Part shown: positions 1 to 12,608 of the stretch, one piece after another
How positions within the stretch are numbered: the first letter of the stretch is position 1
How the letters are laid out: every line of letters starts with the position of its first letter
Assembly: GCF_963259705.1 (NCBI RefSeq)
Contig: NC_081846.1
Coordinates: 53,349,205-53,413,204, forward strand
Source: Myotis daubentonii
Lineage: Eukaryota; Chordata; Mammalia; Chiroptera; Vespertilionidae
Direction: 5' to 3'
Length of the DNA: 64,000 bases
Notes under the pieces: generated by a model
What the model was told of the DNA's origin: nothing
Database searches by the model: none
The model's input: only the letters and a program-made list of their open reading frames with translations
Position numbers and translations under genes: made by a program

Positions 1-2930
1 AAATGTTACCTTCCTATTGCTGTCTGAGTAGAGAAAGCAAGGTCTGCTCTTGCACAACTTCTTTACCGCCTAACCCATCTTAATTTTACTCAAATGTATC
101 ATTTTCTTGGGAAAGAACAGGCTATCCTTGATCTTGGTTACTAGTATACTGCATGGTAAAAGTCCTGATGTGACCTCTGTGTATGGTACCCTCCCATATT
201 CTTAATAAATGAAGACTCTTACATAAGTAGCACTCTATTTTATTTGGCAAGTGCATGCAAATTAGATAACTTGGCAGTTTATTTGTGTTTACTACTGAAT
301 TTTACTGTTTATTCATATTCTTAATCATGGAATTGTACCAAGATACTCATATTAAGCTAAATGTGGAAAATTGAAGACAATATAAGTGGAAAATGAGGAA
401 ATAACCGGAAGATTTGGAAGCAGACTAGTGAGGAAAAGTTAAGGAAATTCAGATTAAATAATTTAAAGAAGGGAAGACTGAGAGGCAGCCTACCACTTTT
501 CTTCAAGCTTATGGAGAAAAGTCACTAATAATTCATCCACTTCAATGATAAGAATAAAAAGATGAGCTTAAATTGTAGTAGGTAGGCTATCGGTAGGTTA
601 GCTAGAATGGCCTTGGAATTAGAATCAGCAGAGGAATGTGTCATAATTAATGAAATTGGACTTCAGTGGAAAACTGGTCAGTGGCTTGGAGAGAAGGAAG
701 CCTAAATATTTTAATTTTTAGTCTAGATATGGGAAAGGTACTATGGATTCCCAAACTCAGAACTTAATAAATGGCAAGGCATGACGGGAAGTGAGCAGTT
801 CTACCTCACAAATGGTTAAACTCCAGTTAACTACTCATGAATGCTAAAAGGATATTTACAGTCTATAATTTAGGAAACCTTAGAATCAATGACCTACCCT
901 TTAGCTAAACTTTCATGTTACTTTTTTTTAATTTGACAATTTTAATTCCCACCATTTCCAAACATTGTTTGTATATAATCCTTTTGAAAAAAATATTTTA
1001 AACATAAACTAATGAGTGTTATAAAACTATTGTTGAAGTCTAAAGTAATTGATTTATTTTCAATTAGCTCTTTTATTAAAAGAAATTTCTTTTTATAATG
1101 GAAAGATGGGAATATTCATATCTGACAGAACAACCTAAAAATGCTCATTGACATTCAAATTTATATAACTTTTAAACTCAATAGAAAACTTTAAATGTTG
1201 TCTTCATCAAATTGTTTTTTGCATAATAACAAGGAGTTGAGGAGTTAATAAATCAATAATAAATTTGTTTCAATAAGAAAAAGATTTGATATTTATTATA
1301 TTTTTAATTAACAAAAATATATTAATGTTTGATTTCTTTAGAAGTTCCAGGGGAACTGAAACTTTATATGTGTGTCTTTGTATGTCTGAAGATAGCTAGG
1401 TATGTGCACATGCTGTGTATATATGAACACATACATTCACACTCATATTTCAAATTTCTAAATAATTATTAAAAACAGAATTCCTCAGAAAGAGTAATTC
1501 AAGGACATGATTGATGTAGATGAAATCTTTAGACTTGATAAATGATGGAACACTGGAGAAATTTTGGTTCAAGGTTACTGCATACATCCTCAATTTTGTA
1601 ACTGGAGAACAGTCTTGTGTTGTATAACCCATCAGAAAACTATAGAATCTAAAACTACAGTGCTTCACCCTGAGAAATAATTGTATTTCAAATTGGTAGA
1701 CTTATTATAAACTTGTATCCTATAGTTGTGTTAACATAAAGAAGTATTACATGCCAATTTAGATAGTAATGATTTAAATGTGTTCACTATTATCATTGCA
1801 TTATTTTATTAGTCTTTGCACATCTGTTAAATAACATTTACAACACAACTTTATATAAATCCATTAAATAGATAAATGTTTTGATTATCTTTTATTGTTT
1901 ATTTTTCATCTTCAGGGATTCATTACATTGACTATACCTTTCAAAACATAATCTACAGCTTAATTAAGCCTTGCAGTTATAAATTCTGAGCCAACATATT
2001 AAGAGAGAAGTTATTGCTTTTGGGGGTACAATATTACTAATGAATGTTTCGCTCTGTGACACCAATGCTGGTATAAAATTCTAAGTCTACCCAAAAGAAA
2101 CTCTCCTTGATTTCACTATTCAGAGATCATAAGTCAACTTTTTATGTACTATACGCTTCTTAGGAACAAAATCCAAAACCATTGATGGCTGAATAAATTT
2201 CACAGCTTGTAGAAAAGACACATATCATTGTAATGTGTGAAATTTTAATCAAAAATGTTATGAAGGAGAAAGGTAAACTGACTGCTATAATTAATGTGTT
2301 CTGACACAGAGATTTAGCTGGCATATTTGTGGACTGTGCTATGCTATGTTAACTGTTCCATTGCTTGAGGACTGTCAGAGTTTGAGGAATTCCTATATCA
2401 CGGTTTCACCATTCGACACATTTTCCTAGAGCGTCATCTATGTCATGATTTGAAATGTAAAGTCATTTCTTCCTTGGCTTTACTATTAATATTTACTTAG
2501 GTGTCATAAGAGTCTGGTGATAGCATGTATTGTCTTCCTTTTAAAAGCAGTTTCATTTAAAATTAAACTACATAAGCATTGCTTTTAAAATGAATCACCC
2601 TATGTTTTGTTTCTCTGCTGTTTAAATACAATATTATCCGATCTCTTATATGTGAGATTATTGAGTAAAAAATTGAGGTAATAAGAAATTAGGAAGTACA
2701 CCTACATGTAACACATCATAACAACATATTTTCATATTATACCACATATATTTCATAATTAAATAATACTTGCTTGGTCACATACACACAAAAACACACA
2801 CAAAATATCTCTCAATATAGGAAATAAGCTCTGATTTTAAAAAGGAGATTTGCTATATGTTTATAATTTGGAAGTAGCATTAAATTTATGAACTATTTGT
2901 AAAATCCTAAAATATTATTTCATGCCACGC
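1..2930. other. AT-rich stretch, nothing recognised
   Basis: No open frame of note, no SINE, no terminal repeat and no poly(A) tail that I can assign. Short A/T runs and a small CA-rich patch near 2785-2803 are the only low-complexity pieces. Very old, unrecognisable repeats cannot be excluded. Confidence 0.5.
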
Positions 2931-2934
2931 ACTG

Positions 2935-5160
2935 TTAGATGGCAGCTCTATATTTCAGAAAGATTCTTCTGAAAATTATAGATTGGTTTCCTGACTCCGT
3001 TGTGTCAATCTACTTGCAGAGATCTACTGCAAACTCTCTCAGAACACTGCCAGTGTGGTTGTGCAGTAGACAAAAGACATACCTGAAAGGGGAAGACAGA
3101 TATGCCACTTAAATTAAATAGGAAATGAATTGGCCAGCAAGTTGGCATGTCTGCTGAGACAAATCATGGACAACATGTCTCTCAACAACAAAACTTATTT
3201 GTTTTCTCTTGCCAACAGATTCATCACTGCCCAGGCAAAACAGGCAAAATACATTAGTGTCATGGTAAACTGATAAAGAGAAGTGCCTCAATCTAACATC
3301 CTCAATGGCGAAAGTCTTAGGGCAGTATTGATCTGTGTTATATAAATCTTGTTTTCTGTCTGCAGAAGTGAATCAGGAATGACCCGTAAGGTTAACAAAC
3401 ATTGTAATGTCTTTCAGCTGGGGCAGATGCCTGTGAGTTCCACACATTGTATTTGGTCAAGTTCCATCTTGTCATTTTACTGGCGAGAAGTTTAACTAAT
3501 TGCTGGCAATCACAAGAATGTTTGAAGGAAGGAGAGAATTCCTGCAATTTTTACCTCCTCTCCCACCCCTCTTTTTTTTCTCTTTCTTCTTCTTCTTCTA
3601 TTTTTTTTTTCATCTTAACAAGCAGTCAAAGCCAAGTAGCCAAGTAGTGGAAAACAATCAACACTGAATTAGCCAGCAGGAGTCTTCACTTAGTTGAAAG
3701 TTAATGTAATTGGCATGTCATGTTCCTGCATTGCCAAGAACAGACCTGATTAAGCTGATGCACTTTGTTTCAGTGAAGTTTGACAAAGAAAGCTTCTCAT
3801 CCTTTTGCGTTACATGTCAGAGTATGTGCTTAACATGATTTTCTTCTGTTCCTAAGGAACCAAAGGCTAAATAAATGTGAACAGATGCAATAAAAATTCC
3901 CCCCAAACTAAGGCCTTGACAAAGTTGGTATCTGGGGAAAAGAGAAGAGAATATTGGTGGTGAAAGATAATCATCAATAAAAAGAAAAGTTAGTAACCAA
4001 AGTACAATTGTCCATAATAACCTGATTTATTTTATAGACAGAACACTCTTAAAGGACTGACAAATTCAGTCCTATTTTAAAACAGGGCTCATCTGATTAT
4101 GTATACTTTGTCCACAGGCCATGTCTTATGCTTTTACTTAAAAAGAAATCGTTCCTGTAGCCTTAACAATTTCTTTCCAATGGAAGCTCTCTCCAGAGAT
4201 TAATCAGCCACCAGAATTTGGTTTCCTTACTTTTTCACCATGTTTTATTAGGCTGTGTACAATGGATTTTTGCCCTTATTTGTAGTCAGCCTTCATGGTG
4301 AGAAAACAAATGCCTAGCATTAGAAGAGGCCCTATAAAGCTTCTGATATTTTATTTGTATTTTCTCACACTAGTGTCCTCCTTGTCATAACCCTAAATCA
4401 AATGATAGATTTCAACTTGGCTTAGATTATTAAAGCGAAAAGAGCAGTTACTGAGGGAGCAGTCCACGCATGCATTACGTCATAGTTGACAGTATAAAGG
4501 CAAGATTCGGGGAACTAATGGAGTTTCTTTTGCTTTTTTCCTTTTTGTCATAGAAAGGTCAAGCTAGTTTTCAACATTCTTATGTATGTCATTCTGAATA
4601 TAGCAACAGAATCTCTTATGGAAAACAATGTAAGTAAATGTCTCCACGATGCTTCTAGTCACCTGATCAAAAGCCAATGTTGAAAAACACTTCTAATGAC
4701 TGTCTCTTATGCATCAGTGCACCTACTAATGAGCTGCCAGAAAAGGCTTTGTAACGCTTTGCTAAGATAGAGCAGGAATGTGAGAAGCCTGAGATATAAC
4801 TTCCCTGCTGTGATCCCTGCCTTTCTACTAACAGGGAGCCTAGACTTGGAGCTGCTAATGAGCATGCTGGAGAGAGTGTCCAAACCAATGCAGGCTGGAG
4901 ACAATTCACCTGTCTGCTTTCAGATCCAGGGGATGATGCATGACAGTAAGACACCTGATAGTAGCTTCTCTTTAAATAATTTAGATATTTATTGATTTTC
5001 CCTCTCTACCCCCATATTTTTATTTAGTCCCTGCATTTTACTTTCTCTCAGCGACTGCTAGCACCATCAGAGAAAGAGGAATAAGGGTTTCTCCTTCTTT
5101 TGCCTTACGCCTGCACCCACAGATATACAAGAAATTAATGTCATTATGTCATATAACAGC
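2935..5160. other. GC-balanced unique block, candidate conserved non-coding DNA
   Basis: The base composition is less AT-skewed than its neighbours, there is no recognisable transposon, and several TAATTG/TTAATTA-like homeodomain-type cores occur (for example near 3495 and 3710). Frames on both strands (3109-3291, 4667-4995) overlap each other and lack coding character. This pattern is typical of developmental enhancers in gene deserts, but conservation cannot be seen from one sequence. Confidence 0.25.
3555..3611. repeat. Polypyrimidine tract
   Basis: An almost pure C/T run containing TTC triplets and two T runs. It produces the low-complexity serine/phenylalanine frame at 3447-3647, which should not be read as a gene. 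Confidence 0.85.
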
Positions 5161-5884
5161 AATGTGGAATGCATAATTAGTTTTCCTGTAGGGAAGAGAA
5201 ATATGTGATTTTCAGAGGTGGTATTTATAAAACGAGGCAGTTAAAATTAATAGCTTTTTAAAAGCCACAATATGGTTTATTTAAATTAGAGGAATTCAAA
5301 ATGTGGCATATATTTTGACACTTAAAACAATGCACGGCAAAAGTTAAAGGCTTTTCTCCCTCTAGCAATGCCTTGTTCAACATATTTATCCACGGGCAAA
5401 ACCCAGCAGGATCTTTATAAAGAACACTTACTTAACTTGGTTTGTAGAAATTCCCAGCCTATAAATGAAATAGTTAACTGCAGGATACCTTTCAAGCTCA
5501 ATCCTAAGCTGTTCCCATTACACATTTTAATGTTATGCTTTCTTTGAATTTTCCTGGAGGCTATTTTACTAGTTAATATTTTTTTAGTCAAACACAATTA
5601 CAGAATATGAACTGTGTAATTTTATGAATTTGCTATGCCACAGTTATCCCAGAAAGAGAATCTACACCCCTATCCATTAATTATGATCTAGACTACCTCC
5701 TGGCATCTCAGGAGGCAGCCCGTGTGGTTCACATGGGCTACTGCTGTCCCTTCCAGTTGCCAATGCTCCTGTTTTCCACAGCTCACCCTAGCTTTTCCTC
5801 TGGTTGATACAAGATGCCACGGAAAATAGCAGGCTCCATGGCAACTGGGGAGATAAGAATGCCGTGTGCCTCGGCAGCCCCTTT
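5160..5884. other. Unclassified unique sequence
   Basis: Mixed AT-rich sequence, with a GC-balanced part at 5690-5880. Frames at 5688-5891 (minus) and 5814-6068 (plus) overlap on opposite strands and show no domain that I recognise. Confidence 0.4.
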
Positions 5885-6000
5885 TATCCAAGGATCTCCA
5901 AAGAGCTTTATAAAAATCTATTTTTTTAATCCTCTCGATACCCCCATGAGATGGATATTAGCCTGCCTTACAGCTAGCAGCGCTGAAATAGGGAAGCATC
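5885..6000 (+). repeat. MIR SINE fragment
   Basis: The order 'gagctttataaa', 'aatcctctcgatacccccatg', 'agatggatatta', 'ttacag' follows the 3' half of MIR, where the consensus has a Thr-rich run of 'aatcctcacaacaaccctatg' type followed by 'aggtaggta' and 'ttacag'. It is diverged and lacks its ends. Confidence 0.5.
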
Positions 6001-7535
6001 TACCTGCATCTGAGCCCCGAAACCTTCTCATTATTGGGTATGATACAAGGAGAGAGGTTGAATTCTGAACCCAGTCCTAACAAAGATGAGATAGGGTTGG
6101 CATACATGATTCTTGCCAAGAAATTTGTGAGGCCCCCAAAGACATTGAATTGTTCATAAGTACACTTTATTTTTTTTAAAAAAGTAAACATGAGTAGAAA
6201 TACAAATGTGATAACCAATATTTGAGGTAAGTATATTGTAATAGGCCTGATTTGGAACTTTGTCACCACGCAATCCTTACCTTCTCAAAGTTGGTACTCC
6301 AAAGAACCCTATTTCAATTCTGTATTTAGTTAAAAACTTGCTGAAAGAGTAGAGGGAGTAGGGGTTAACTGGTAAATTTTTTAGTAGATCTCAACACTGT
6401 AGAGAGCTATCCAAGATGTAAAAATCAACTTTTTACGCTCCAGGAAACTTGCAACCAAAGAGGAAAGAGGAAAAATAGGCAAGCTTATAAAATAAATGAT
6501 AAAAGTATCATGAGTATCACTGCTGCTGCTAACAAAATTATATTTTGAGAATTTCATTCTGTGTTGATAAAATATTGAGAAAAATGTCTGTTTATGATGC
6601 TGTTTTTGGAATTATGTCATTGCATATCCACATGCAATAGAAAAATATATTCATATTTAACATAGTAATTTCTTATTAAGCAGTAATCGTGAAATACCAC
6701 AGAATGCTCTATTAAGGCCTGTCTATAAACCTTGACTCAGTAGATGTAATATTGTCTGTCTTTTGAAATTTTCCATTTTATATATGAACTTTTGTTTTAG
6801 CATAAATTTGTATCTTTCATCTCAGTTATTTGTCAAAATATATGTACAATTTAAATATATAATTTTCTTTTCATTTTCTATTATTTAGATCAGTACAATT
6901 AAGAGTATTTTTTTTGCCACTGAATGGCCAAATATTCCAGAACCTAAATAAATATGTAATAAATTATAAAACCAAAACTATAAGAAAACCTGCCTTCCCT
7001 TCTCTTTATTTTCCTCAGAATCTAACCTTGTGGAGAAATGCAAGTAAAGCACAATGTTAGTTTAACCTATCGTTAGATTAACCATATTCTTCTTTAAGCA
7101 GGGAATTTTCTGACAGTAAGTTAGGCCCTTGGAAAGAGATGTCTGCTCTTTGAGCCACTAGGGTCCCATTATATAAGTATCACATTGACTGGTGCCTTGC
7201 ACTCAGTTTAAATTTTTATAGTCCCCACTTCTATCAGTAATGGAGCAAGCATTCCTTATATATTTGCATTTGTATATAAATTATATATCTATATATGCAA
7301 CTATATTAAATATATGTTCTACAAAACACAAAAGGAGAATATTAAAAAGGATGAGAAAAGATAAAGAAACTATTTTAATATATATTTCTTAAAAGGGAAA
7401 ATATTTTGCTTCTCATAATGTTATTAAATATAATTATGCATTACTATAATATTTTAGTAAACTATATATAATGCAATATTATTTCTTATTTTTGGAGATC
7501 TTGGTTAAACTCCTGGTGGTATAGCAATTCTAAAG
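6001..7535. other. AT-rich stretch, nothing recognised
   Basis: Long A/T-rich sequence with TATA-rich patches around 7255-7320 and 7375-7480. No repeat family or gene could be assigned. Confidence 0.5.
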
Positions 7536-7539
7536 ACTA

Positions 7540-7650
7540 GCTCCAGATTCAACTTATTTACGTACTTGTTTTAATTATTACCATAGCTCAAAATAATACC
7601 TCATAAAGTTATTATGAAAAAGGATGCATTTATAAGATAATGATACTGAT
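7540..7650 (+). repeat. Possible MIR remnant
   Basis: Contains 'aataatacctcataaagtta' followed by 'gatgcatttataagataatg', which resembles the 'aatagtacctacctcatagg' to 'aaatgagataatg' part of MIR. Weak match, no ends. Confidence 0.35.
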
Positions 7651-8113
7651 TTTTAAAATTTCACCCCAAACATGCAAATATTTTTTTTTTATTTTAATGT
7701 TAGTAAATTTCCAACTGTCTGATGACAGTTATTTTTGCATTTAGTTGGCTTGAGTGGCATTTTAATATTTTTAAAGACAGGCTTCAACATTGCTGAAATT
7801 CTTTGTTTACTTTTCAAAACTTGTTAGAAAATTATTTTTTCAAGTTTTTAAAATCAACAAAAACGTATCTTCCTGGAAGATATATATCACGTTGGCTACC
7901 AAGACTTAGCTTAGAATAATAAATTATTTCCAAATTTCCAAATATCTTTTTTTAAAGTCATTGTTCTTATTTAAGTTTATTTCAGAATAAACCTTATCAC
8001 TAAATGGTGTAAAAATACCTTTATTTAAACACATAAGGGGAATAAATAAGTTATTATACAACTGATGTCATTTGTCATCATCAACACATTTGGAACACAT
8101 GTGTTTTTTGTTT

Positions 8114-8145
<32 letters not shown>

Positions 8146-8148
8146 TGT
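8114..8148. repeat. (GT)n microsatellite with CG core
   Basis: A GT run interrupted by GCGCGC. Alternating purine-pyrimidine DNA of this kind can adopt Z-form. Confidence 0.9.
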
Positions 8149-10654
8149 TTAAATAAAATAAAACACAACTCTTCTAAGAACTTCTTATGAGATAACCAGT
8201 GAACATTTTTTCATGTCTTTCAAAATTATAGCGACATGTTCTTGTGTTATGGTTCTTGTGTATATAAAATGGTGTCATGGTACACTCTTTGAGAAATTCT
8301 TTTAACATACTTTTTCTTCTTTTAATTTTCTCTGCTTTCTCTGATATTAGTCTTTCTGCTATTTTATCTTTTTCTTTTAAACTTCTGATATTCTCAAGAT
8401 CTTATGATTCTTTATTGATTGGTTTTTATTTATGAAGAACTAGTTTGATTTAGATAGGTAGTTCATGTGGGCTTCTCTTAATATTACTGTCACCTCACCT
8501 GGTTTAAGAGGACTGACCTCAAAACCTATGTGAGTGGATAAAGTTTTTTAACATCAGGAAGACTGCATTTTGGTCTATCCGGCAAAAGACAACATACCTC
8601 ACTCTCGGCCATGTGCCAACACTAAAAGGCCGTACTCTGAGGAATATTCAGGATACAGATACATATAAATATCAATATAAACATATATACATGTATATAA
8701 TTTTAAAATTAGCTTGCCCTTCTTTACCCATAGGTTTGATTTCACATGCTTTCACTTTCCAGAATTTCTACAAAATGATTAGTTCTCTGATATTCTTGTC
8801 TTCATCTTACTTATAGCCTTTACCTCAGAATTTTAAAGTTTTTTCACATTTATACTTCTTTATATTCAATTTAACAAGTCTCAATGAGAGAAGGTACTTG
8901 AAATAAGTGCTCAGCTCTCTATCTTGAATATGCAGTTGATTTGCATCTTAATAACTTCCTCAATAATAATACTAATTCTGACTATTTGGAAGATTTTTCA
9001 CTTCAAAGAAATAGATTTTCAGTAGGATATTAGAAATTTGTGAGAAATAGAATTTGCATTGTCAAAGTTGCAACTAATTGGATTATATGTATAATCTGGG
9101 ATACACCTGTAAGTAAAAATTTTCTATAGCATATCGTATGTTCTCAAACTTAATACCTCCTTGGGAAAATTGGGAGGTAGGAGAAGAGTTTGATAAATGT
9201 GAATTTTATACTTAAGGAAAACTAATTAATATCAAAGTTCTATCATTTATTTAGACATAGGATATTGGGCTTTCACGAGGGAAAATGAAAGATTAGATGC
9301 ATTTTGAATGTGATGTATCAAGTTTAGCAATAAAAAACAGCTATTTTCTTTGGAAATGTTTTTGTCTGTATGAATATTTAAGTAATAATTGCTTAGTGAG
9401 TTATGACAAGAGAAAACTTAACTACAACCTCTAAATTAGATGTGGTTGACTATTGTGATTAGACACAAGAAGGGTTTATTGGCTGTTTGGATTCTTTATT
9501 GGCCCTGCTTCTCAAGTTCCTGGAACTTTTCCTTTATTAATAAATACCCTTCGCTTGAATTTAACTATGACAAGTGATCATTGGCATATTTGTCTATTTC
9601 CAGTAATTGATCAGGCACTCTGTAACTCTACATACTATAGATTGTTGTATTATAACAATATGATTATATTAATGCCATTTATTTGCAATGCTACCTGCTG
9701 ATTGTGATGTCTCCTTGGCTTCTGGAAAAGATGTAAGTCGATTACTTAATCTACACAGTACTTGTACAGCTGTCTTCTGGATTGCTGTCACACTCAACAG
9801 GTTAAAAAATTGAGGGTTTTTAAAATAGCTATCTCTAAGATATTGAAATCCCTAGGTTTGGGTTCTAAGAGACAGCTTCTATGGACTGCACTATCAAATT
9901 GAACAATCTGGGCTAGTACCATTTGTAATTTCAGTGTCTTTTTTCACCTATAAAACAAGGGAATTGTATTCATTATTTCATGTATCTTCTAGCTTTAGAA
10001 GTCTGTGTTTGTAAGATTAAAATATGGTAACATACAATAATAATATATTTACATGTTAACATATAATATAGAAACCTAAGAAGGATATTTAAATTTGGAT
10101 GTATTACCTTATACAAGTTTGAAATTATGAGAATGACCCTTGGTTAATGCTAAAGTTTTACACTTTAAAACTCTTAAAATTATATTTCTTTAAAGCTTTC
10201 TTGAAACTCTTCTTCAGTTTTGGCAAAAAGGTAATCACTTTTCAATGTATTACTATAGAACGTATTATGTGCCAGAAAAATGATTAATAAAAGTTGAAAT
10301 CAGCTAGTAATTTCATTAAGTTAAGTGAAATGGGAAATCAGCGGCACAAAGGTGAAAAGTAAATGCCTCTTTCATGTTCTCATTTAACTCATAAATAATG
10401 CAATTAGAGTTTTGTCTTAAATGTTTATTGAGACCACGCTCTCTCATTGAGAACTTTCAGACTTTGCTCTCTTGGGCTTAAATGTTCCATTTCATTAATA
10501 TAGTGTTGGCATGAGTAATAAAGTACAAATATTTTATAAAATCAAAGTTCTAAGGAGGGACTATGAAACAGTTGGTGTGTTTCTTAAAGTAGTTCCCTCC
10601 AAATTAATTGAAATTGACTCTGGAATGAGCACTGAAAGGGCCGTAAGAGAAAGG
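8149..10654. other. AT-rich stretch, nothing recognised
   Basis: No young repeat and no credible coding frame; the 67-codon frame at 8613-8816 is low-complexity (Tyr/Ile/Lys-rich). A weak MIR-like patch near 9930-9990 ('cctataaaacaagggaattg') was seen but is too degraded to call. Confidence 0.45.
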
Positions 10655-10990
10655 TAATTATAAATAGCAAACCATCTGACTTAGGAGAGCTGTCTGGTGG
10701 GGTGTTTGGTGTACATCCAAGTTTTCTCTAACAACTTTATTAATTATCTGGAAGAAGAAATAAACAGCATGTTAATTAAATTTGCAGCTGATAATAATTG
10801 GGAAATGTTGCCAACTTCAATAAAAATTTAAGAAAAGAAAAAAATAATAAAGAGAAAAATAGATTGTGTTGATATATGATGAAAACTATAAGAATACAAG
10901 AAAAATATGGCAACTATGGTAGAGGAAAATAAAAGACTACCATGAAAAATATCAATAATAAATCTATGAAAAGGACAAATTAGTAAATAA
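10655..10990 (+). pseudogene. Ancient L3/CR1 LINE reverse-transcriptase fragment
   Basis: One frame at about 10730-10800 reads NFINYLEEEINSMLIKFAAD, then NN. This aligns with the CR1/L3 reverse-transcriptase signature where a 'FIN.L..GI.S.L.KFADDT' run contains the FADD catalytic box; here the box reads FAAD, so one catalytic aspartate position is altered. Downstream AT-rich sequence has frameshifts and stops and may continue the element. L3/CR1 activity in mammals is very old, so this is a fossil. The right boundary is uncertain. Confidence 0.6.
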
Positions 10991-11309
10991 TTTTAAGGAT
11001 TTGTAATATAGATAGTAGTACAACTACTAAATATTGTAAGCTTAAATGTGGCAGAAAATGTACATGGTCATCAATAACGCTTACACATATTAAGTATATA
11101 GATCATCAATGACATTATTCAAGAAGCCCTAACACAAAAAAAATGCATGAAATCTTGATGGTTGAGATTTGGAGAAATCAATGTGATGATCACAGTAAAA
11201 GTACAGTTTATTAAACCAAGTTATGTTTAGGCTTTCTTATACCAAATCTTCATTTGAATACTCTATCACCAGCCTTTACATGGTCTTCATCTATTCTTGC
11301 AGGCAAACA
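10991..11309. other. Unclassified AT-rich sequence
   Basis: Could be further decayed L3/CR1 sequence, but no motif supports that. Nothing else was recognised. Confidence 0.4.
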
Positions 11310-11324
11310 ATGGAATTTTTAAAA

Positions 11325-11538
11325 GTATATTTCTTTATTGATTTCAGAGAGGAAGGGAGAAGGAGAGAGAGATAGACACATCAATGATGAGAGAGAATCA
11401 TTGATCGGCTGCCTCCTGCACACCCACTACTGGGGATCTAGCCCACAACCCAGGCATGTGCTCTGACCAGGAATCGAACCTGGGACCCTTCAGTCCACAG
11501 GCTGATGCTCTATCCACTGAACGAAGCCCGCTAGGGTG
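11325..11538 (-). mobile_element. Ves SINE
   Basis: Ves is a tRNA-derived, RNA polymerase III-transcribed, L1-mobilised SINE of vesper bats. On the minus strand the tRNA-like head (B-box 'ggttcgattcc', here present as 'gaatcgaacc' on the plus strand), the pyrimidine-rich middle with the 'tcatcattgatg' repeat and the 'aatcaataaa'-type tail are present. The flanks carry a diverged duplication, 'atggaatttttaaa' against 'atggaaaattttttaaa', so this is an older copy. Confidence 0.92.
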
Positions 11539-11859
11539 ATGGAAAATTTTTTAAATTCCTAAGTTGTTTGCTTTTGAATGACAACTGTATGATGTGGTGT
11601 TTGTTAAGCATAATGTCAGCATTCTTTGCTAACAAAGAACAGTTTCTATCATATATGCAAGCCTATATGGCCATAAAATACAAGGAAGAAGAGGAAAAAT
11701 TGCAGTGCAAGTTTAAATAATGATGCAGTTCTTTCTTTCCTTACTTTTTTCTCTCCGTAAGCCATTATTCTCCTAGTCATGAAATTCATATTACAAGAAG
11801 ACACAAACTAGCATAGTATCTAAAAAATGGATCCTTTACACTACTTATCACATTACAAG

Positions 11860-12240
11860 TATTTATTTACCTGCCTCTCTTTTCTATATGGTGAGATCCT
11901 TAAGGATAGAAGCTGCATCTTAAACATTATTGTAATTTTCAGCATCTAGAGCAGTGATGGCGAACCTTTTGAGCTCGGCGTGTCAGCATTTTGAAAAACC
12001 CTAACTTAACTCTGGTGCCGTGTCACATATAGATATTTTTTGATATTTGCAACCATAGTAAACAAAAATTTATATTTCGGATATTTATTTTATACAGTTA
12101 AATGCCATTTAACAAAGAAAAATCAACCAAAAATATGAGTTTGCGTGTCACCTCTGACACGCATGTCAGAGGTTCGCCATCACTGATCTAGAGTCATGTC
12201 AAATATCTACTAAATTCTCAGATAAAGTAACTAATTAAAC
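11860..12240 (+). repeat. L2 3' end, split by a hAT element
   Basis: The left part (11890-11951) reads 'gtgagatccttaaggatag' then 'agcatctagag', like the L2 3' end ('gtgagctccttgagggcag' ... 'cagcacctagcacag'). The right part resumes at 12186 after the inserted hAT element. The L2 fragment therefore predates the transposon. Confidence 0.65.
11952..12185. mobile_element. Non-autonomous hAT transposon (MITE), 234 bp
   Basis: Terminal inverted repeats are 'cagtgatggcgaacct' at the left and 'aggttcgccatcactg' at the right, exact reverse complements. It is flanked by a perfect 8-bp duplication 'atctagag' at 11944-11951 and 12186-12193; 8-bp duplications are diagnostic of the hAT superfamily. The interior is AT-rich and has no transposase. 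A near-terminal palindrome 'cctctgacacgcatgtcagagg' type structure lies close to the right end. Its movement depended on a transposase supplied elsewhere. Confidence 0.95.
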
Positions 12241-12274
12241 ACATGCTGCATGATATGTTGTAAACCTCTTTTGG

Positions 12275-12418
12275 ATACTATTCATTCTGTGACATTGGGC
12301 ATATTTTTACCTCTCTGAGTCTTAGTCATCATATGCAGAAAAGTGGAGAAGATAATATTCTATTTTACATGGATTTAGATAAATCCTACACATAAAATAC
12401 AGTGCTTAGCCAAGAAAA
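12275..12418 (+). repeat. MIR SINE fragment
   Basis: 'tgtgacattgggcatat', 'acctctctgagtcttagtc', 'cagaaaagtgg' and 'acagtgcttagcc' follow the MIR order (tgtgaccttgggcaa, acctctctgagcctcag, tgtaaaatggg, cagtgcctggc). Confidence 0.65.
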
Positions 12419-12466
12419 CTTTAGCTCCCCTTCCTTTCCTTTCCTCTTCCCAACCTGCCCAGTTTT

Positions 12467-12608
12467 ACCTATAATAATAAAAGCGTAATATGCTAATTAG
12501 ACCTGATGTCCTTTCAGATGAAGCTAGGGCTGCAAGGGGAACCCAGTCCTGGGTGCCAGAGGGAAGGAAAGCCTACTCTTGCACGAATTTTGTGCATCGG
12601 GCCTCTAG
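12467..12608 (+). mobile_element. Short non-autonomous HeliBat Helitron
   Basis: The 3' end carries the hairpin 'gcacgaattttgtgc' followed by 'atcgggcctctag' and then T, matching the Helitron rule (hairpin, CTAG end, inserted before T). The 5' side has 'cctataataataaaag' and 'aatatgctaattagacc', shared with other Helitron starts in this window. Helitrons move by rolling-circle replication using a Rep/helicase; this 142-bp copy encodes nothing and depends on a partner. The first base of the expected TC start appears mutated. Confidence 0.85.
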
